DNA from: Xanthomarina sp. F1114
Lineage (GTDB): Bacteria; Bacteroidota; Bacteroidia; Flavobacteriales; Flavobacteriaceae
Assembly: GCF_026410255.1 (NCBI RefSeq)
Contig: NZ_JAPMLL010000004.1
Location: 1-64,000 of the forward strand
DNA: 64,000 bases
Direction: 5' to 3'
The notes beneath the pieces are model-generated. The model worked only from the letters and a program-made list of their open reading frames with translations, ran no database searches and was not told where the DNA came from. Shown here piece after piece: positions 52,485 to 61,412 of this stretch; the first letter of the stretch is position 1, and every line of letters starts with the position of its first letter. The position numbers were made by a program, and so were the translations under genes.

Positions 52485-53045
52485 TTATTTTCTTATAATT
52501 TGTACTTTTCCATCATTACTTAATTTAATAATTGATGATGGTTTAGCTCCTATTTTTTCATCAGGCAAATTTACAACATAGTCCACACCTTTTAAAATGT
52601 CTTGATGTATTTCTTTGAATGATTTTGGCGTTGGTTGTCCGCTTATATTGGCGGATGTAGAAACAATAGCTCCATTAAATTTTCGGAGTAACTGAAAGCA
52701 AAAATCACTATCTGGAATTCTTATAGCAATGGTGTTATCTTGTGCAATTAAGTTTTGAGCTAAATTCTTGGGCTCGTCGTAGATAATAGTAATTGGATTA
52801 TTTTCAATATCCATTAAGTCGAACGCTGCATCTGGAATTTTTTTTATGTATTTACTTAGCATTCTATCGTCAGCTACCAAACAAATTAATGCTTTACTAT
52901 CATTACGTTGTTTTAACTTATAGATTTTTTCTACAGCTTCAGCATTTGTGGCATCACATCCAATTCCCCAAACTGTATCTGTAGGATAAAGAATGAGGCC
53001 ACCTTGTTTTAAAACGGTTAAAGCTTGGTGTAATTCGTCTTTCAT
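52485..53045 (-). CDS. tsaC: threonylcarbamoyl-AMP synthase (YrdC/TsaC)
   Basis: A 186-residue single-domain YrdC protein. The active-site basic cleft is represented by GGLILYPTDTVWGIGCDATN, KIYKLKQRNDSKALICLV (in parts), and STSANISGQPTP near the C terminus. It makes threonylcarbamoyl-AMP for the t6A modification of ANN-decoding tRNAs. No Sua5 C-terminal domain. A promoter-like TTTG-N22-TATTTTTG on the minus strand (53083-53050) ends only 4 nt before the ATG, so the mRNA may have almost no leader. Confidence 0.95.
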   Translation of the reverse strand: MKDELHQALTVLKQGGLILYPTDTVWGIGCDATNAEAVEKIYKLKQRNDSKALICLVADDRMLSKYIKKIPDAAFDLMDIENNPITIIYDEPKNLAQNLIAQDNTIAIRIPDSDFCFQLLRKFNGAIVSTSANISGQPTPKSFKEIHQDILKGVDYVVNLPDEKIGAKPSSIIKLSNDGKVQIIRK

Positions 53046-53049
53046 TCAG

Positions 53050-53083
53050 CAAAAATAATAATTGGTAACCAATAGTAAACAAA
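53050..53083 (-). promoter_or_regulatory. putative promoter of the tsaC gene, abutting the start codon
   Basis: TTTG (minus strand, 53083-53080) and TATTTTTG (53057-53050) are 22 bp apart. The -7 box ends 4 nt before the ATG, which implies a leaderless or near-leaderless transcript if used. Confidence 0.5.
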
Positions 53084-53092
53084 TTATATTTG
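53062..53092 (+). promoter_or_regulatory. putative promoter of the sugar cluster
   Basis: TTG at 53062-53064 and TATATTTG at 53085-53092 are 20 bp apart, overlapping the divergent tsaC promoter. The first gene starts 36 bp downstream. Confidence 0.6.
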
Positions 53093-53127
53093 TAATTTGC
53101 CACTAAAACCCAATATACAGCGATTCT

Positions 53128-54207
53128 ATGATATATGTTACCAAAACATTTTTACCCAAACAGGAAGATTATAGTGCGCTACTAAAAAAATCTTGGGATA
53201 AACATTGGATTACAAATAGAGGCGATTTAGTTCTTGAATTAGAACAGAATATTAAGGAAACCTTTAAAATCCCTCATATGATAGCAACAACTAACGGGAC
53301 TTTGCCGTTGCAAATTGCTATTAAAGCATTGGGACTTACAGGGGAAATTTTAACAACACCTTTTAGTTATATAGCCACCTCTTCTGCCATTGCGTGGGAA
53401 GGTTGTAAGCCTGTTTTTGTAGATATTGATGCAGATTCGTTTAATATTGATCCAGCAAAAATTGAAGCTAAAATAACCTCTAAAACAACTGGGATTTTAG
53501 CGACACATGTTTTTGGTAATCCTTGTGAAATGGATGCAATTGATTTAATTGCCAAAAAACACAACTTAAAAGTTATTTATGATGCTGCTCATTGTTTTGG
53601 TGTAGAATATCAAGGTAAAAGTATTTTTAACTTTGGAGATGTTAGTACTTGCAGCTTTCATGCTACTAAAATTTTCCATACCGGTGAAGGTGGAGCTATG
53701 TTTACTACAAACTCAGAGCTTTATAAAACCTTATATTATCAACATAATTTTGGACATAATGGACCAGAAGACTTTTATGGAATGGGGATTAATGCTAAAA
53801 TGAGTGAGCTTCAGGCCGCCATGGGATTGGCCGTTTTTCCACATTTTTTTGAAATATTAAAGCGCAGACACCGTTTATATAACGTATATATAGAAAATTT
53901 AAAAGTATTGAATCAATTACAGTTTCAAAAAATAACAAAAGACGCTTCCTATAATTGTGCGTATTTTCCAGTTGTTTTTCCTTCTGAAAATGATTTGTTA
54001 CATGCTAAAGACAATCTAAGTGAAGCATCTATTTTTCCAAGACGTTATTTTTACCCATCTTTAAATACCATACCGTATTTAAATGGTGAGGCTATGCCAA
54101 TTTCAGAATCACTTTCCAAGCGAATATTATGTTTGCCGTTATATTACGATTTGAAGGAAGAAGATGTATTACAGATTTGTCGTGTAATCCATAAAAGCTT
54201 AAATTAA
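53128..54207 (+). CDS. DegT/DnrJ/EryC1/StrS family sugar aminotransferase
   Basis: A 359-residue fold-type I PLP enzyme. The PLP lysine is Lys181 in SFHATKIFHTGEGGA; DAAHCFG (about 151-157) stacks on PLP, and ATTNGTLPLQIAI contacts the phosphate. It aminates a keto-sugar nucleotide to an amino sugar, cytosolic. The acetyltransferase gene starts 1 bp after its stop, suggesting production of an N-acylated amino sugar (compare PglE/PglD). No dehydratase is present in the window. Confidence 0.94.
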   Translation: MIYVTKTFLPKQEDYSALLKKSWDKHWITNRGDLVLELEQNIKETFKIPHMIATTNGTLPLQIAIKALGLTGEILTTPFSYIATSSAIAWEGCKPVFVDIDADSFNIDPAKIEAKITSKTTGILATHVFGNPCEMDAIDLIAKKHNLKVIYDAAHCFGVEYQGKSIFNFGDVSTCSFHATKIFHTGEGGAMFTTNSELYKTLYYQHNFGHNGPEDFYGMGINAKMSELQAAMGLAVFPHFFEILKRRHRLYNVYIENLKVLNQLQFQKITKDASYNCAYFPVVFPSENDLLHAKDNLSEASIFPRRYFYPSLNTIPYLNGEAMPISESLSKRILCLPLYYDLKEEDVLQICRVIHKSLN

Positions 54208-54208
54208 A

Positions 54209-54847
54209 TTGAAAAAAGAAATATATTTATTGGGTGTAGGAAATTATACCGAAGTTATTATTGAATTAGCACGTGATTGCGATTATGATGTGAAAGGACT
54301 TTACCATTATAATACTGATCGTGTGGGCGAAACCGTTTTAGGTGTTAAAGTAACGGATACTACAGAAAATCTTTTACAGCAAGATATTAGAGGGAAAAAT
54401 TTTGCCGTTACAATGGGAGATAATACTATTAGACAAACTTTGGCAAATAAAATTCGCGATAAAGGTGGTATTACTCCAAACCTTATTCATCCATACGCTG
54501 TTATCAGTCCGTCAGCTAAATTAGGTGTTGGATGTTTTATTCATATGTCCTCAAAAATAAGCACCCAAGTTGTACTTGGTAACGACTGTGTTGTAGACTT
54601 TAATAGTTTGGTTGCCCATCACGCTAAATTAGGAAATGCGTGTTATATGTCTTCCATAGCTATGGTTGGTTCTTATTGTATTATTGGAGATCGTGTTTTA
54701 TTTGGAATGAACTCACTTATTTTGCCATTAAGGTTAACTCTTGGTAATGACTGTATTGTTGGAGGAAAAGCCAATGTTACCAAATCCTTCCCGGATAATT
54801 GTTTGTTGGTTGGAAATCCAGCTAAAAAACTTAAAGTAGCAAAATAG
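54209..54847 (+). CDS. NeuD/PglD-like sugar O/N-acyltransferase
   Basis: A 212-residue protein with an N-terminal Rossmann-like half (about 1-85, LLGVGNYTEVII) and a left-handed beta-helix of hexapeptide repeats (about 95-205: HPYAVISPSAKLG, VVLGNDCVVDFN, GNPAKK at the end). The likely catalytic His is in VAHHAKLG. Start is a TTG at 54209, 1 bp after the aminotransferase stop; no ATG fits the conserved N terminus. It should acetylate the amino sugar made by the preceding gene. Confidence 0.9.
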   Translation: MKKEIYLLGVGNYTEVIIELARDCDYDVKGLYHYNTDRVGETVLGVKVTDTTENLLQQDIRGKNFAVTMGDNTIRQTLANKIRDKGGITPNLIHPYAVISPSAKLGVGCFIHMSSKISTQVVLGNDCVVDFNSLVAHHAKLGNACYMSSIAMVGSYCIIGDRVLFGMNSLILPLRLTLGNDCIVGGKANVTKSFPDNCLLVGNPAKKLKVAK

Positions 54848-55765
54848 ATGAAACCCTTATTAAGCATTTGCTGTACCGCGTACAATCAAGAGGAATATAT
54901 TGAAGAAACAATAACTGGTTTTTTAAATCAGAAAACAGACTTCCCGATTGAGATTATTATTCACGACGATGCTTCTACCGATAATACCGCCAGAATTATT
55001 CAATCTTTTGCTGAAAAAGACAATAGAATTAAAACTATTCTTCAAACTGAAAATCAGTATTCTCAAAATATAAAAATTTGGCCTAATCATTTGTTTTCGG
55101 AAGCTAACGGAAAGTATATAGCCTTATGTGAAGGGGACGATTATTGGACGGATCCTTTAAAACTTCAAAAACAAGTAGATTTTTTAGAGGCAAATCAAGA
55201 TTATGTCATTGCCTGGACCAATTATAAAGTTTATAATGGTAAAACATTTGTCGAAAATAGTTTTAATCACACAGAAAAAAATACAACAATTGATTTTAAC
55301 AATTTGTTTTCACCCTATTGTACATATACTTTAACAAGTGTTTTTAAAACGGAAGCCTTAGATTTAGACTTGTTAAAATCCTTAAAACACTTTAAAGATA
55401 ACTCTTTATATGTAGCACTGTTAAAAAATGGGAAAGGTGTTTTTATGGATTTTGAATCGGCTGTTTATCGGGTGCACGAAGGCGGTGTTTACTCTTTACA
55501 ATCTGACTTTTTTAAGAACTATTCATCGTACCTAAACCTTAAGGAGGTTACAGATGCTGTTCCTGAATCGAAAACTAAAAATATTGTAAATGTAATTGAT
55601 ACCTTAGAAAAAGCAACTGCATTTGAAGTTCTAAAACTAAAAAATACAGGAGAAGAACTTGCCAACTATCAATTAGATTTTATGGAATCGTATTTTAAAA
55701 ATGCAGATTTTAAGACAAAATTTAAATACTACAAACGCCTTATTAAATTAAAGTTTTTGAAATGA
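54848..55765 (+). CDS. GT2 glycosyltransferase, copy 1 of a duplicated pair
   Basis: A 305-residue GT-A enzyme. N-terminal CCTAYNQEEYIEE and IIHDDASTDNTARII bind the nucleotide sugar; the metal-binding acid pair is in CEGDDYWTDPLKLQKQ (about 96-110). The same-length product of 56655-57572 is closely similar along its whole length. It begins right after the acetyltransferase stop codon. Acceptor unknown. Confidence 0.93.
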   Translation: MKPLLSICCTAYNQEEYIEETITGFLNQKTDFPIEIIIHDDASTDNTARIIQSFAEKDNRIKTILQTENQYSQNIKIWPNHLFSEANGKYIALCEGDDYWTDPLKLQKQVDFLEANQDYVIAWTNYKVYNGKTFVENSFNHTEKNTTIDFNNLFSPYCTYTLTSVFKTEALDLDLLKSLKHFKDNSLYVALLKNGKGVFMDFESAVYRVHEGGVYSLQSDFFKNYSSYLNLKEVTDAVPESKTKNIVNVIDTLEKATAFEVLKLKNTGEELANYQLDFMESYFKNADFKTKFKYYKRLIKLKFLK

Positions 55766-56028
55766 ATTTTCCGTAAGCAATATCTTGTCTTTAATCTTTA
55801 TCCTTGATTAATTTGAATTAAATGCTGTTTTCTGAAAATTTCTAGCATTTATCCAACCTATCGTCTTTAATATTTTATTCATAATATCATAAATTTTCTT
55901 AATTTGCCTACTTCTAGAGATGTGGTATTTTTAGAATATTTGAAATTTAATATTTTGTATAAACTTGAATTCTGAGTTCGAATAAATTGCAAGTTATAGA
56001 AATAAATAACACTATTAATATCATATAA

Positions 56029-56658
56029 ATGATTGTACTAGGAGCAAAAGGTCATGCCAAAGACTTATTGGTTGTTTTAAATGAAACAGCTAATGAAGAC
56101 ATAAATTTTACTTTTTTTGACGATTTTACAAAGCCAGAAGAGCATCTTTTTCTAGGGGAATATCTAATTCTTCACAATTTTTCCGAGATTGATTTTAGTT
56201 TAAATCCACGTTTTGTTTCAGCTATTGGTGGGCCTATATTACGCAGACAAATGGTGGAAAAATTTGTAAAAGCGGGTGGTATTTATAAAACTGTAATTTC
56301 AAACCAAGCAGCAATTGGTAGTTTAGATGTAAATATAGGTAAGGGGTGTAATATTATGCCTTTTGTTTTTATTAGTAATAATGTGCAAATAGGTTCAGGT
56401 TGCTTAATAAACGTTGGTGCGTATCTACATCATGATGTTGTTATTGGAGATTATTGTGATGTTTCTCCAGGTGCTAAAATATTAGGAAGAGTTAAAATTG
56501 GAAACAATTGTAGTATTGGCTCGGGAGCTGTTATTTTGCCAAATGTAATTCTAGGTGATAACGTTACAGTAGGAGCAGGAGCAGTGGTTGTAAAAAATTG
56601 CTTAAATGAAGACACAATTATTGGTGTTCCTGGTAAAACAAAAAATAAGACCGAATGA
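56029..56658 (+). CDS. NeuD/PglD-like sugar acyltransferase, second type
   Basis: A 209-residue beta-helix acyltransferase: MIVLGAKGHAKDLL at the start, then hexapeptide repeats (GSLDVNIGKGCNIMPF, VVIGDYCDVSPGAKILG, AVILPNVILGDNVTVGAGA). The catalytic His is probably in AYLHHDVVIG. It differs clearly from the product of 54209, so the two are not a recent duplication. Its stop codon overlaps the next start by 4 bp. The preceding 55766-56028 has no gene. Confidence 0.9.
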   Translation: MIVLGAKGHAKDLLVVLNETANEDINFTFFDDFTKPEEHLFLGEYLILHNFSEIDFSLNPRFVSAIGGPILRRQMVEKFVKAGGIYKTVISNQAAIGSLDVNIGKGCNIMPFVFISNNVQIGSGCLINVGAYLHHDVVIGDYCDVSPGAKILGRVKIGNNCSIGSGAVILPNVILGDNVTVGAGAVVVKNCLNEDTIIGVPGKTKNKTE

Positions 56659-57572
56659 AACCAGTATTGACTATTTGTTGTACTACATTTAATCAGGAAA
56701 AATATGTAGAGAAAACTTTGGAAGGTTTTTATCTTCAAAAAACAACTTTTCCTATTGAAATTCAGATTCATGATGATGCATCTACAGATGGAACCCAAGC
56801 CATTTTAAAAAAACATGCAGAAAAAGACCCCCGTATTAAATTAATTCTTCAAACAGAAAATAAATATTCACAACATATTATGCCTTGGTGGCATTATAGC
56901 TTTCCTCAAGCTAAAGGAAAATATATTGCTTTATGCGAAGGGGACGATTATTGGACAGATCCATTAAAACTTCAAAAACAAGTTGATTTTTTAGAGTCAA
57001 ATCCGGATTATGTCATCTCCTGGACCAATTATAAAATATTTAATGGGTCTGGTTTTCTATCTAATCAATGGAAACATAAAGAAGAAAATACACGCATTAA
57101 TTATAACAATATCTTTTCTCCATATTGCACCTTAACTTTAACGGCTGTATTTAAGAAAGAAGCTTTAAATTTAGAGCTTTTAAAATCTTTTAAATATTCA
57201 AAAGACAACTCGTTGTACATAGTATTATTACAAAAAGGGAGTGGGGTTTTTATGGATTTTGAATCTGCTGTTTATCGGGTCCATGAAGGCGGAGTTTATT
57301 CTTTACAATCAGATTTTTTTAAGAATTATTCTTCCTATTTAAATGTGAAAGAAGCCTCAGATGCTATTCCAGAATCTAAAACAGCAAATATTAAGAAAGT
57401 CATTAAATCTTTAGGAAATGCAACTGCTTTTGAGGTTTTAAAGTTAAAAAATTCAGGCGAAGAGTTATCTAAAATTCAATTAGACTTTATGGAAACCTAT
57501 TTTCAGGAAGCTGGTTTAAAAACAAAGTTTAAATATTATAAACGACTTTTAAAACATCAATTTTTAAAATAA
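56655..57572 (+). CDS. GT2 glycosyltransferase, copy 2 of a duplicated pair
   Basis: A 305-residue relative of the 54848 product, same length and motifs (CCTTFNQEKYVEK, IHDDASTDGTQAIL, CEGDDYWTDPLKLQKQ). Residues about 85-115 and 195-245 are close to identical, while stretches between differ. The start ATG overlaps the acetyltransferase stop (ATGA), so they are coupled. Its 3' end overlaps the convergent GT2 gene by 9 bp. Confidence 0.93.
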   Translation: MKPVLTICCTTFNQEKYVEKTLEGFYLQKTTFPIEIQIHDDASTDGTQAILKKHAEKDPRIKLILQTENKYSQHIMPWWHYSFPQAKGKYIALCEGDDYWTDPLKLQKQVDFLESNPDYVISWTNYKIFNGSGFLSNQWKHKEENTRINYNNIFSPYCTLTLTAVFKKEALNLELLKSFKYSKDNSLYIVLLQKGSGVFMDFESAVYRVHEGGVYSLQSDFFKNYSSYLNVKEASDAIPESKTANIKKVIKSLGNATAFEVLKLKNSGEELSKIQLDFMETYFQEAGLKTKFKYYKRLLKHQFLK

Positions 57573-58556
57573 ACACTTGAAGTAGAGTGCAACCTTATCA
57601 GTTGTTTTGAGTACATTAAAAAAGCCCGACTCAGATTTTATATACTTATAAAATTCACGATTGTAATTGGAAGCATTCCTAATACTACGGATAATTGTTC
57701 TATTTATGTGTGTTTCAAATAACTGCTGATTATAAATTTTTAATTTCTTATTGCGTTCTAATAAATCAGCAGCAGCTTGTATAGTTTTTATAATAGTGTT
57801 TGTTGCTTGTTTTCGTTGTAATGAAACGGCATTAATGTAGAATAATAGATTAGGATCCGATGGCTGAATGTTTAAATGTTCTAATTGTTTGGTTTTAATC
57901 AGTACTTCAGATTTTCGAAGATTAGCTTCTTTTGTCTGACTAATATTTTCATCGTGCCAACGGTATTTTAATAATGATTCTGGAAGATTATGAAATTGCG
58001 TTTTATGAATTAATTGACTCCACAAGCCATAATCTTCTGCTGGTACATATTGATGTTCAAAACGTAGATTTCCTAAAACAGATTTCCGGAACATTACCGT
58101 AGGGTTTCCAATCCCGCAACTATGTAAAAATTGAACTTTTAAAGCTTCATGAGATACTTCGTGTTTTACTGTTTTACTTTTGGTTCCAAAAAATGTAAAC
58201 CATGTGCCACAAACACCCACTTCTGGCTGTGCTTTTAAATAATCCAACTGTTTTTCAAGACGTGTAGGTAAGGCTATGTCATCCGCATCAAGCAGGGCTA
58301 TAAATTCCGTTTTGGCCTTTTCAATACCTTCATTCCGTAAATTTGCTGGACCTTCATTTTTGGTTTTTGTAATTACTAAAACCCGGGAATCTTGCTTTTT
58401 ATAATTATCTAAAATTTCTGCTGTAGCATCAGAAGAATTGTCGTTTAAAACCAATAATATAAAATCTGAAAAGGTTTGACTCAAGATGCTGTCAATAGAT
58501 TCTTTCAGAAATTTTTCGCCATTATAAACAGGCATTATTACAGTTAATAGAGGCAT
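57564..58556 (-). CDS. GT2 glycosyltransferase
   Basis: A 330-residue GT-A glycosyltransferase starting at ATG 58556 (a TTG 7 codons upstream is less likely). MPLLTVIMPVYNGEKFLKES at the start, VLNDNSSDATAEIL, and LLDADDIALPTRLEKQ with the metal-binding DxD. The C-terminal helical part (about 230-330) is basic. A minus-strand TACTTTTG at 58582-58575 is a likely -7 element. Overlaps the convergent gene by 9 bp. Confidence 0.93.
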   Translation of the reverse strand: MPLLTVIMPVYNGEKFLKESIDSILSQTFSDFILLVLNDNSSDATAEILDNYKKQDSRVLVITKTKNEGPANLRNEGIEKAKTEFIALLDADDIALPTRLEKQLDYLKAQPEVGVCGTWFTFFGTKSKTVKHEVSHEALKVQFLHSCGIGNPTVMFRKSVLGNLRFEHQYVPAEDYGLWSQLIHKTQFHNLPESLLKYRWHDENISQTKEANLRKSEVLIKTKQLEHLNIQPSDPNLLFYINAVSLQRKQATNTIIKTIQAAADLLERNKKLKIYNQQLFETHINRTIIRSIRNASNYNREFYKYIKSESGFFNVLKTTDKVALYFKCLF

Positions 58557-58574
58557 TTTGGACAATTTTAATAA

Positions 58575-58582
58575 CAAAAGTA
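58575..58582 (-). promoter_or_regulatory. putative -7 element (TACTTTTG) of the GT2 gene
   Basis: Fits TAnnTTTG on the minus strand, 18 bp before the ATG. Confidence 0.4.
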
Positions 58583-58602
58583 GTTATTTATGTGTCATAA
58601 GC

Positions 58603-58610
58603 TATATTTG
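58603..58610 (+). promoter_or_regulatory. putative -7 element (TATATTTG) of the 288-residue gene
   Basis: Fits TAnnTTTG, 14 bp before the ATG, back-to-back with the minus-strand element at 58575-58582. Confidence 0.4.
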
Positions 58611-58624
58611 TAAAAAAATAATCT

Positions 58625-59491
58625 ATGAAAAAAATTCACGTCGGTTTTTTATTGTCTTATGATTACGATAAACTAAAGAAGTCTATTCCTCCCGTATATC
58701 AGGAAGCGGATGCTATTTTTATTGCTATGGATCATAAAAACAGAACGTGGTCTGGAGAAACATTTGATGTGGATCCTACTTTCTTTAAATGGTTAGATAC
58801 TTTTGATGTTGATAATAAGATTCAACTATATAAAGACGATTTTTATGATGAAAATTTAATTGCTATAGAAAACGATAATCGCGAGCGACACATGTTGTCA
58901 TTAAAAATGGGCATTGGTAATTGGTTGGTGCAAATTGATAGCGATGAGTATTTTGTAGATTTTGCCAATTATGTAAAAGATTTAAGACGCTATGATAGTT
59001 ATTTAGACAATCCTGAAAAAAACAATATTCAAATTGCTGCATTTTTAATCAATTTGTATAAGTACACAGATAATGGTGTTTTGTTTATAAAAGAACCAAC
59101 GCGTGGAGTTATTGCCACAAACTATCCAAACTATAAAGTAGCAAGAAATACCCGTAAGCGTATTGTTTATACACAAAATATTCTACTTCATGAAAGTATT
59201 GCTAGAGATGAAGCGGAATTGGTTTTAAAACTGGATAATTGGGGACATAATATAGAAGTTCAGGACAAAGAAACCTTTTTAGAAAAATGGCGAACAACAA
59301 ATAAATCCAATTATAAAGAACGAGAAAATTTCTTTTATATAGAACCAGAAAAATGGAAACATTTGGAGTTTTGTGAAGGGAATACTATTGAAGAAATTCG
59401 TAAAAACATTAATTTAGATGGGATTATGCCTTCTAAGTTTTTTATTGCTAAAAAGAATTTCGGACAATGGTTCAAACATTTATTTAAGTAA
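58625..59491 (+). CDS. glycosyltransferase-like protein with DSD motif
   Basis: A 288-residue protein with a GT-A-like layout: HVGFLLSYDYDKLKKSIPP, AIFIAMDHKNRTWSG, and LVQIDSDEYFVDF (about 99-111) carrying an Asp-Ser-Asp metal motif. It lacks the canonical GT2 N-terminal signature, so the donor and exact family are open. The C terminus is basic (FIAKKNFGQWFKHLFK). It overlaps the convergent GT4 gene by 12 bp. Confidence 0.8.
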   Translation: MKKIHVGFLLSYDYDKLKKSIPPVYQEADAIFIAMDHKNRTWSGETFDVDPTFFKWLDTFDVDNKIQLYKDDFYDENLIAIENDNRERHMLSLKMGIGNWLVQIDSDEYFVDFANYVKDLRRYDSYLDNPEKNNIQIAAFLINLYKYTDNGVLFIKEPTRGVIATNYPNYKVARNTRKRIVYTQNILLHESIARDEAELVLKLDNWGHNIEVQDKETFLEKWRTTNKSNYKERENFFYIEPEKWKHLEFCEGNTIEEIRKNINLDGIMPSKFFIAKKNFGQWFKHLFK

Positions 59492-60556
59492 ACTTTCGTA
59501 CACTTTTAAATATTGTTTCGCCGTGTCGTCCCAGGAATAAGAATTGGCATGCTGCTGTAATTTGGCCTTGTAGCCTTCTGGGTTTTCATTGTAAATTTTC
59601 ATCCCGTTCTGTAAAATATCTGCCATATATTTAGGTTCAAAATGTTTCCAATAAAATGCGTATTTTCCACCTACTTCAGGAAGGGAACTTTTATTCGATA
59701 AGAAAACAGGTTTTCCATATTGCATAGCTTCAATAGGAGGGATTCCAAACCCTTCACGTAAAGATGGAAAGCAAAATGCATAACAGTTTTCTAGATAATA
59801 AGCTTTATCAGCTTCACTTATTTTTCCAGTTAAAAACACTCGGTTTTCAAGTTGTAACTCGTCAACTGTTTTAAGTATATTTTTAGCGTAATCTGTGGTG
59901 TTTTTTCCGGAAATAATTAAGTTTAGATTTGGTAAATGCGCAAGCATTTCAACTAAAGTATGGAAATTCTTTTTCTCTAAAACTTCACCTATGGTAAAAA
60001 TAAAATCACCTTGTGGCAGTAGTTGAGGTTTGTGGCTTTTGGGTGTTTCAATGGGTTTAGAACTTCCATTATATATAACATATTCAGGAATATTAGGTAC
60101 TTTAAAATACCTGTGGGTCATGGTTTTTGCATATTCAGAAATATAGGTAATAGCATGACTGCGTTTTAATTTGTTATTAAAGAGTTTAACACGTTTGTTT
60201 AATGCTTTCCCAGATAATTCTTCCATAAAGTTTACATCGTGAACGGTCAATAAATATGGAATGCTTTTATAAGGTTCAACTTTTGTATTCTGATTTAAAG
60301 AATGCCATAAATCGTAAGGCTTCCTAATTCTGAAGAGTTTGTTACGTTGTAGAGAATTATATTTTTTATAGGAGAACGTGTATCCGAATTCTGCTTCCAA
60401 TTTCTCTGGATACTTACTGATTAGGGTAATTTCAACATCTAAAGCTTTTAAAAGCTCTTGATTATTATGGAATCCTTTTATTAAATGATAATTAAATTGC
60501 CCAAAACCGAAGAATAAATTATCAATATTATGAGACTCCAAACAAATTGTGCGCAT
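59480..60556 (-). CDS. GT4 (GT-B fold) glycosyltransferase
   Basis: A 358-residue enzyme starting at ATG 60556 (MRTICLESHNIDNLFFGFGQF), whose N terminus enters the first beta strand directly. An in-frame ATG at 60613 would add 19 unlikely residues. The GT4 C-terminal half shows GDFIFTIGEVLEKKNFHTLVE, VFLTGKISEADKAYYL, and PSLREGFGIPPIEAMQYGKPV (in parts) with the E-x7-E nucleotide-binding pattern. A member of the surface-glycan cluster. Confidence 0.93.
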   Translation of the reverse strand: MRTICLESHNIDNLFFGFGQFNYHLIKGFHNNQELLKALDVEITLISKYPEKLEAEFGYTFSYKKYNSLQRNKLFRIRKPYDLWHSLNQNTKVEPYKSIPYLLTVHDVNFMEELSGKALNKRVKLFNNKLKRSHAITYISEYAKTMTHRYFKVPNIPEYVIYNGSSKPIETPKSHKPQLLPQGDFIFTIGEVLEKKNFHTLVEMLAHLPNLNLIISGKNTTDYAKNILKTVDELQLENRVFLTGKISEADKAYYLENCYAFCFPSLREGFGIPPIEAMQYGKPVFLSNKSSLPEVGGKYAFYWKHFEPKYMADILQNGMKIYNENPEGYKAKLQQHANSYSWDDTAKQYLKVYESLLK

Positions 60557-60647
60557 ACTAAAAGCTTTTGTGCAAATTATATAATTTGTGAAAGAACTGC
60601 TAATTTTATTCATAATTAAAACAAAATAAATATTGTAATATTGTAGT

Positions 60648-61412
60648 ATGAATTATACCGTGCATAAGGCGTTTCAAAAGGATAAGCAACAGCTTACAAG
60701 CTATATTGAAAATTACGAAACGACTGGTGAAAACTTTGGAAATCAAGATAGGAACTCGCTTAAATTATACAATTTAAATGGGCTGACAATCAATGTGAAA
60801 TCTTTTAAAATTCCAAATATGATCAATCAGATTGCGTATCGGTTTTTTAGAAAAAGCAAGGCTCAACGTTCTTTTGAATATGCTAATCGTCTATTAGATT
60901 TAGGAATAGGAACTCCGCAACCTATTGCGTATTATGAGTATAAAACGCCATTATTATTCAAGAAAAGCTACTATATTAGTGAGCATTTGCCATACGATTT
61001 AACCTATCGAGAATTGACATTCGATTTTAATATGCCTAATCACGAAGCTATTTTACGAGCTTTTACACGTTTTACTTATGGACTTCATGAAGCTGGTGTG
61101 AATTTTTTAGACCATTCGCCAGGAAATACTTTAATTCAATTGAATAATGGAAAATATAAATTCTTTTTGGTAGACTTAAACCGAATGGAGTTTGGCGATC
61201 TGGATTTTGAAACTCGTATTAAAAACTTTGCTCGGTTAACCATTCATAAATCTATGGTAGAGATTATGAGCGATGAATATGCCAAATTAGGTGGCTATGA
61301 TTATAATCGGGTTTTTAATTTGATGTGGGAGGAAACAGAAGCTTTTCAAGAGCGCTTTCATAGAAAAAGACGTATCAAAAATAAAATCTTGTTTTGGAGA
61401 CAGAAGAAATAA
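60648..61412 (+). CDS. WaaP/Kdo kinase-like LPS core kinase
   Basis: A 254-residue protein with a Ser/Thr kinase-like fold: INVKSFKIPN (ATP-binding Lys), LGIGTPQPIAYYE, ISEHLPYDLTYREL, FLDHSPGNTLIQL corresponding to the catalytic HxDxxxxN loop, and FFLVDLNRMEFGDLD for the metal Asp. These match LPS heptose/Kdo kinases. It phosphorylates a core sugar, probably at the membrane. It ends exactly where the convergent GT2 gene ends. Confidence 0.88.
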   Translation: MNYTVHKAFQKDKQQLTSYIENYETTGENFGNQDRNSLKLYNLNGLTINVKSFKIPNMINQIAYRFFRKSKAQRSFEYANRLLDLGIGTPQPIAYYEYKTPLLFKKSYYISEHLPYDLTYRELTFDFNMPNHEAILRAFTRFTYGLHEAGVNFLDHSPGNTLIQLNNGKYKFFLVDLNRMEFGDLDFETRIKNFARLTIHKSMVEIMSDEYAKLGGYDYNRVFNLMWEETEAFQERFHRKRRIKNKILFWRQKK

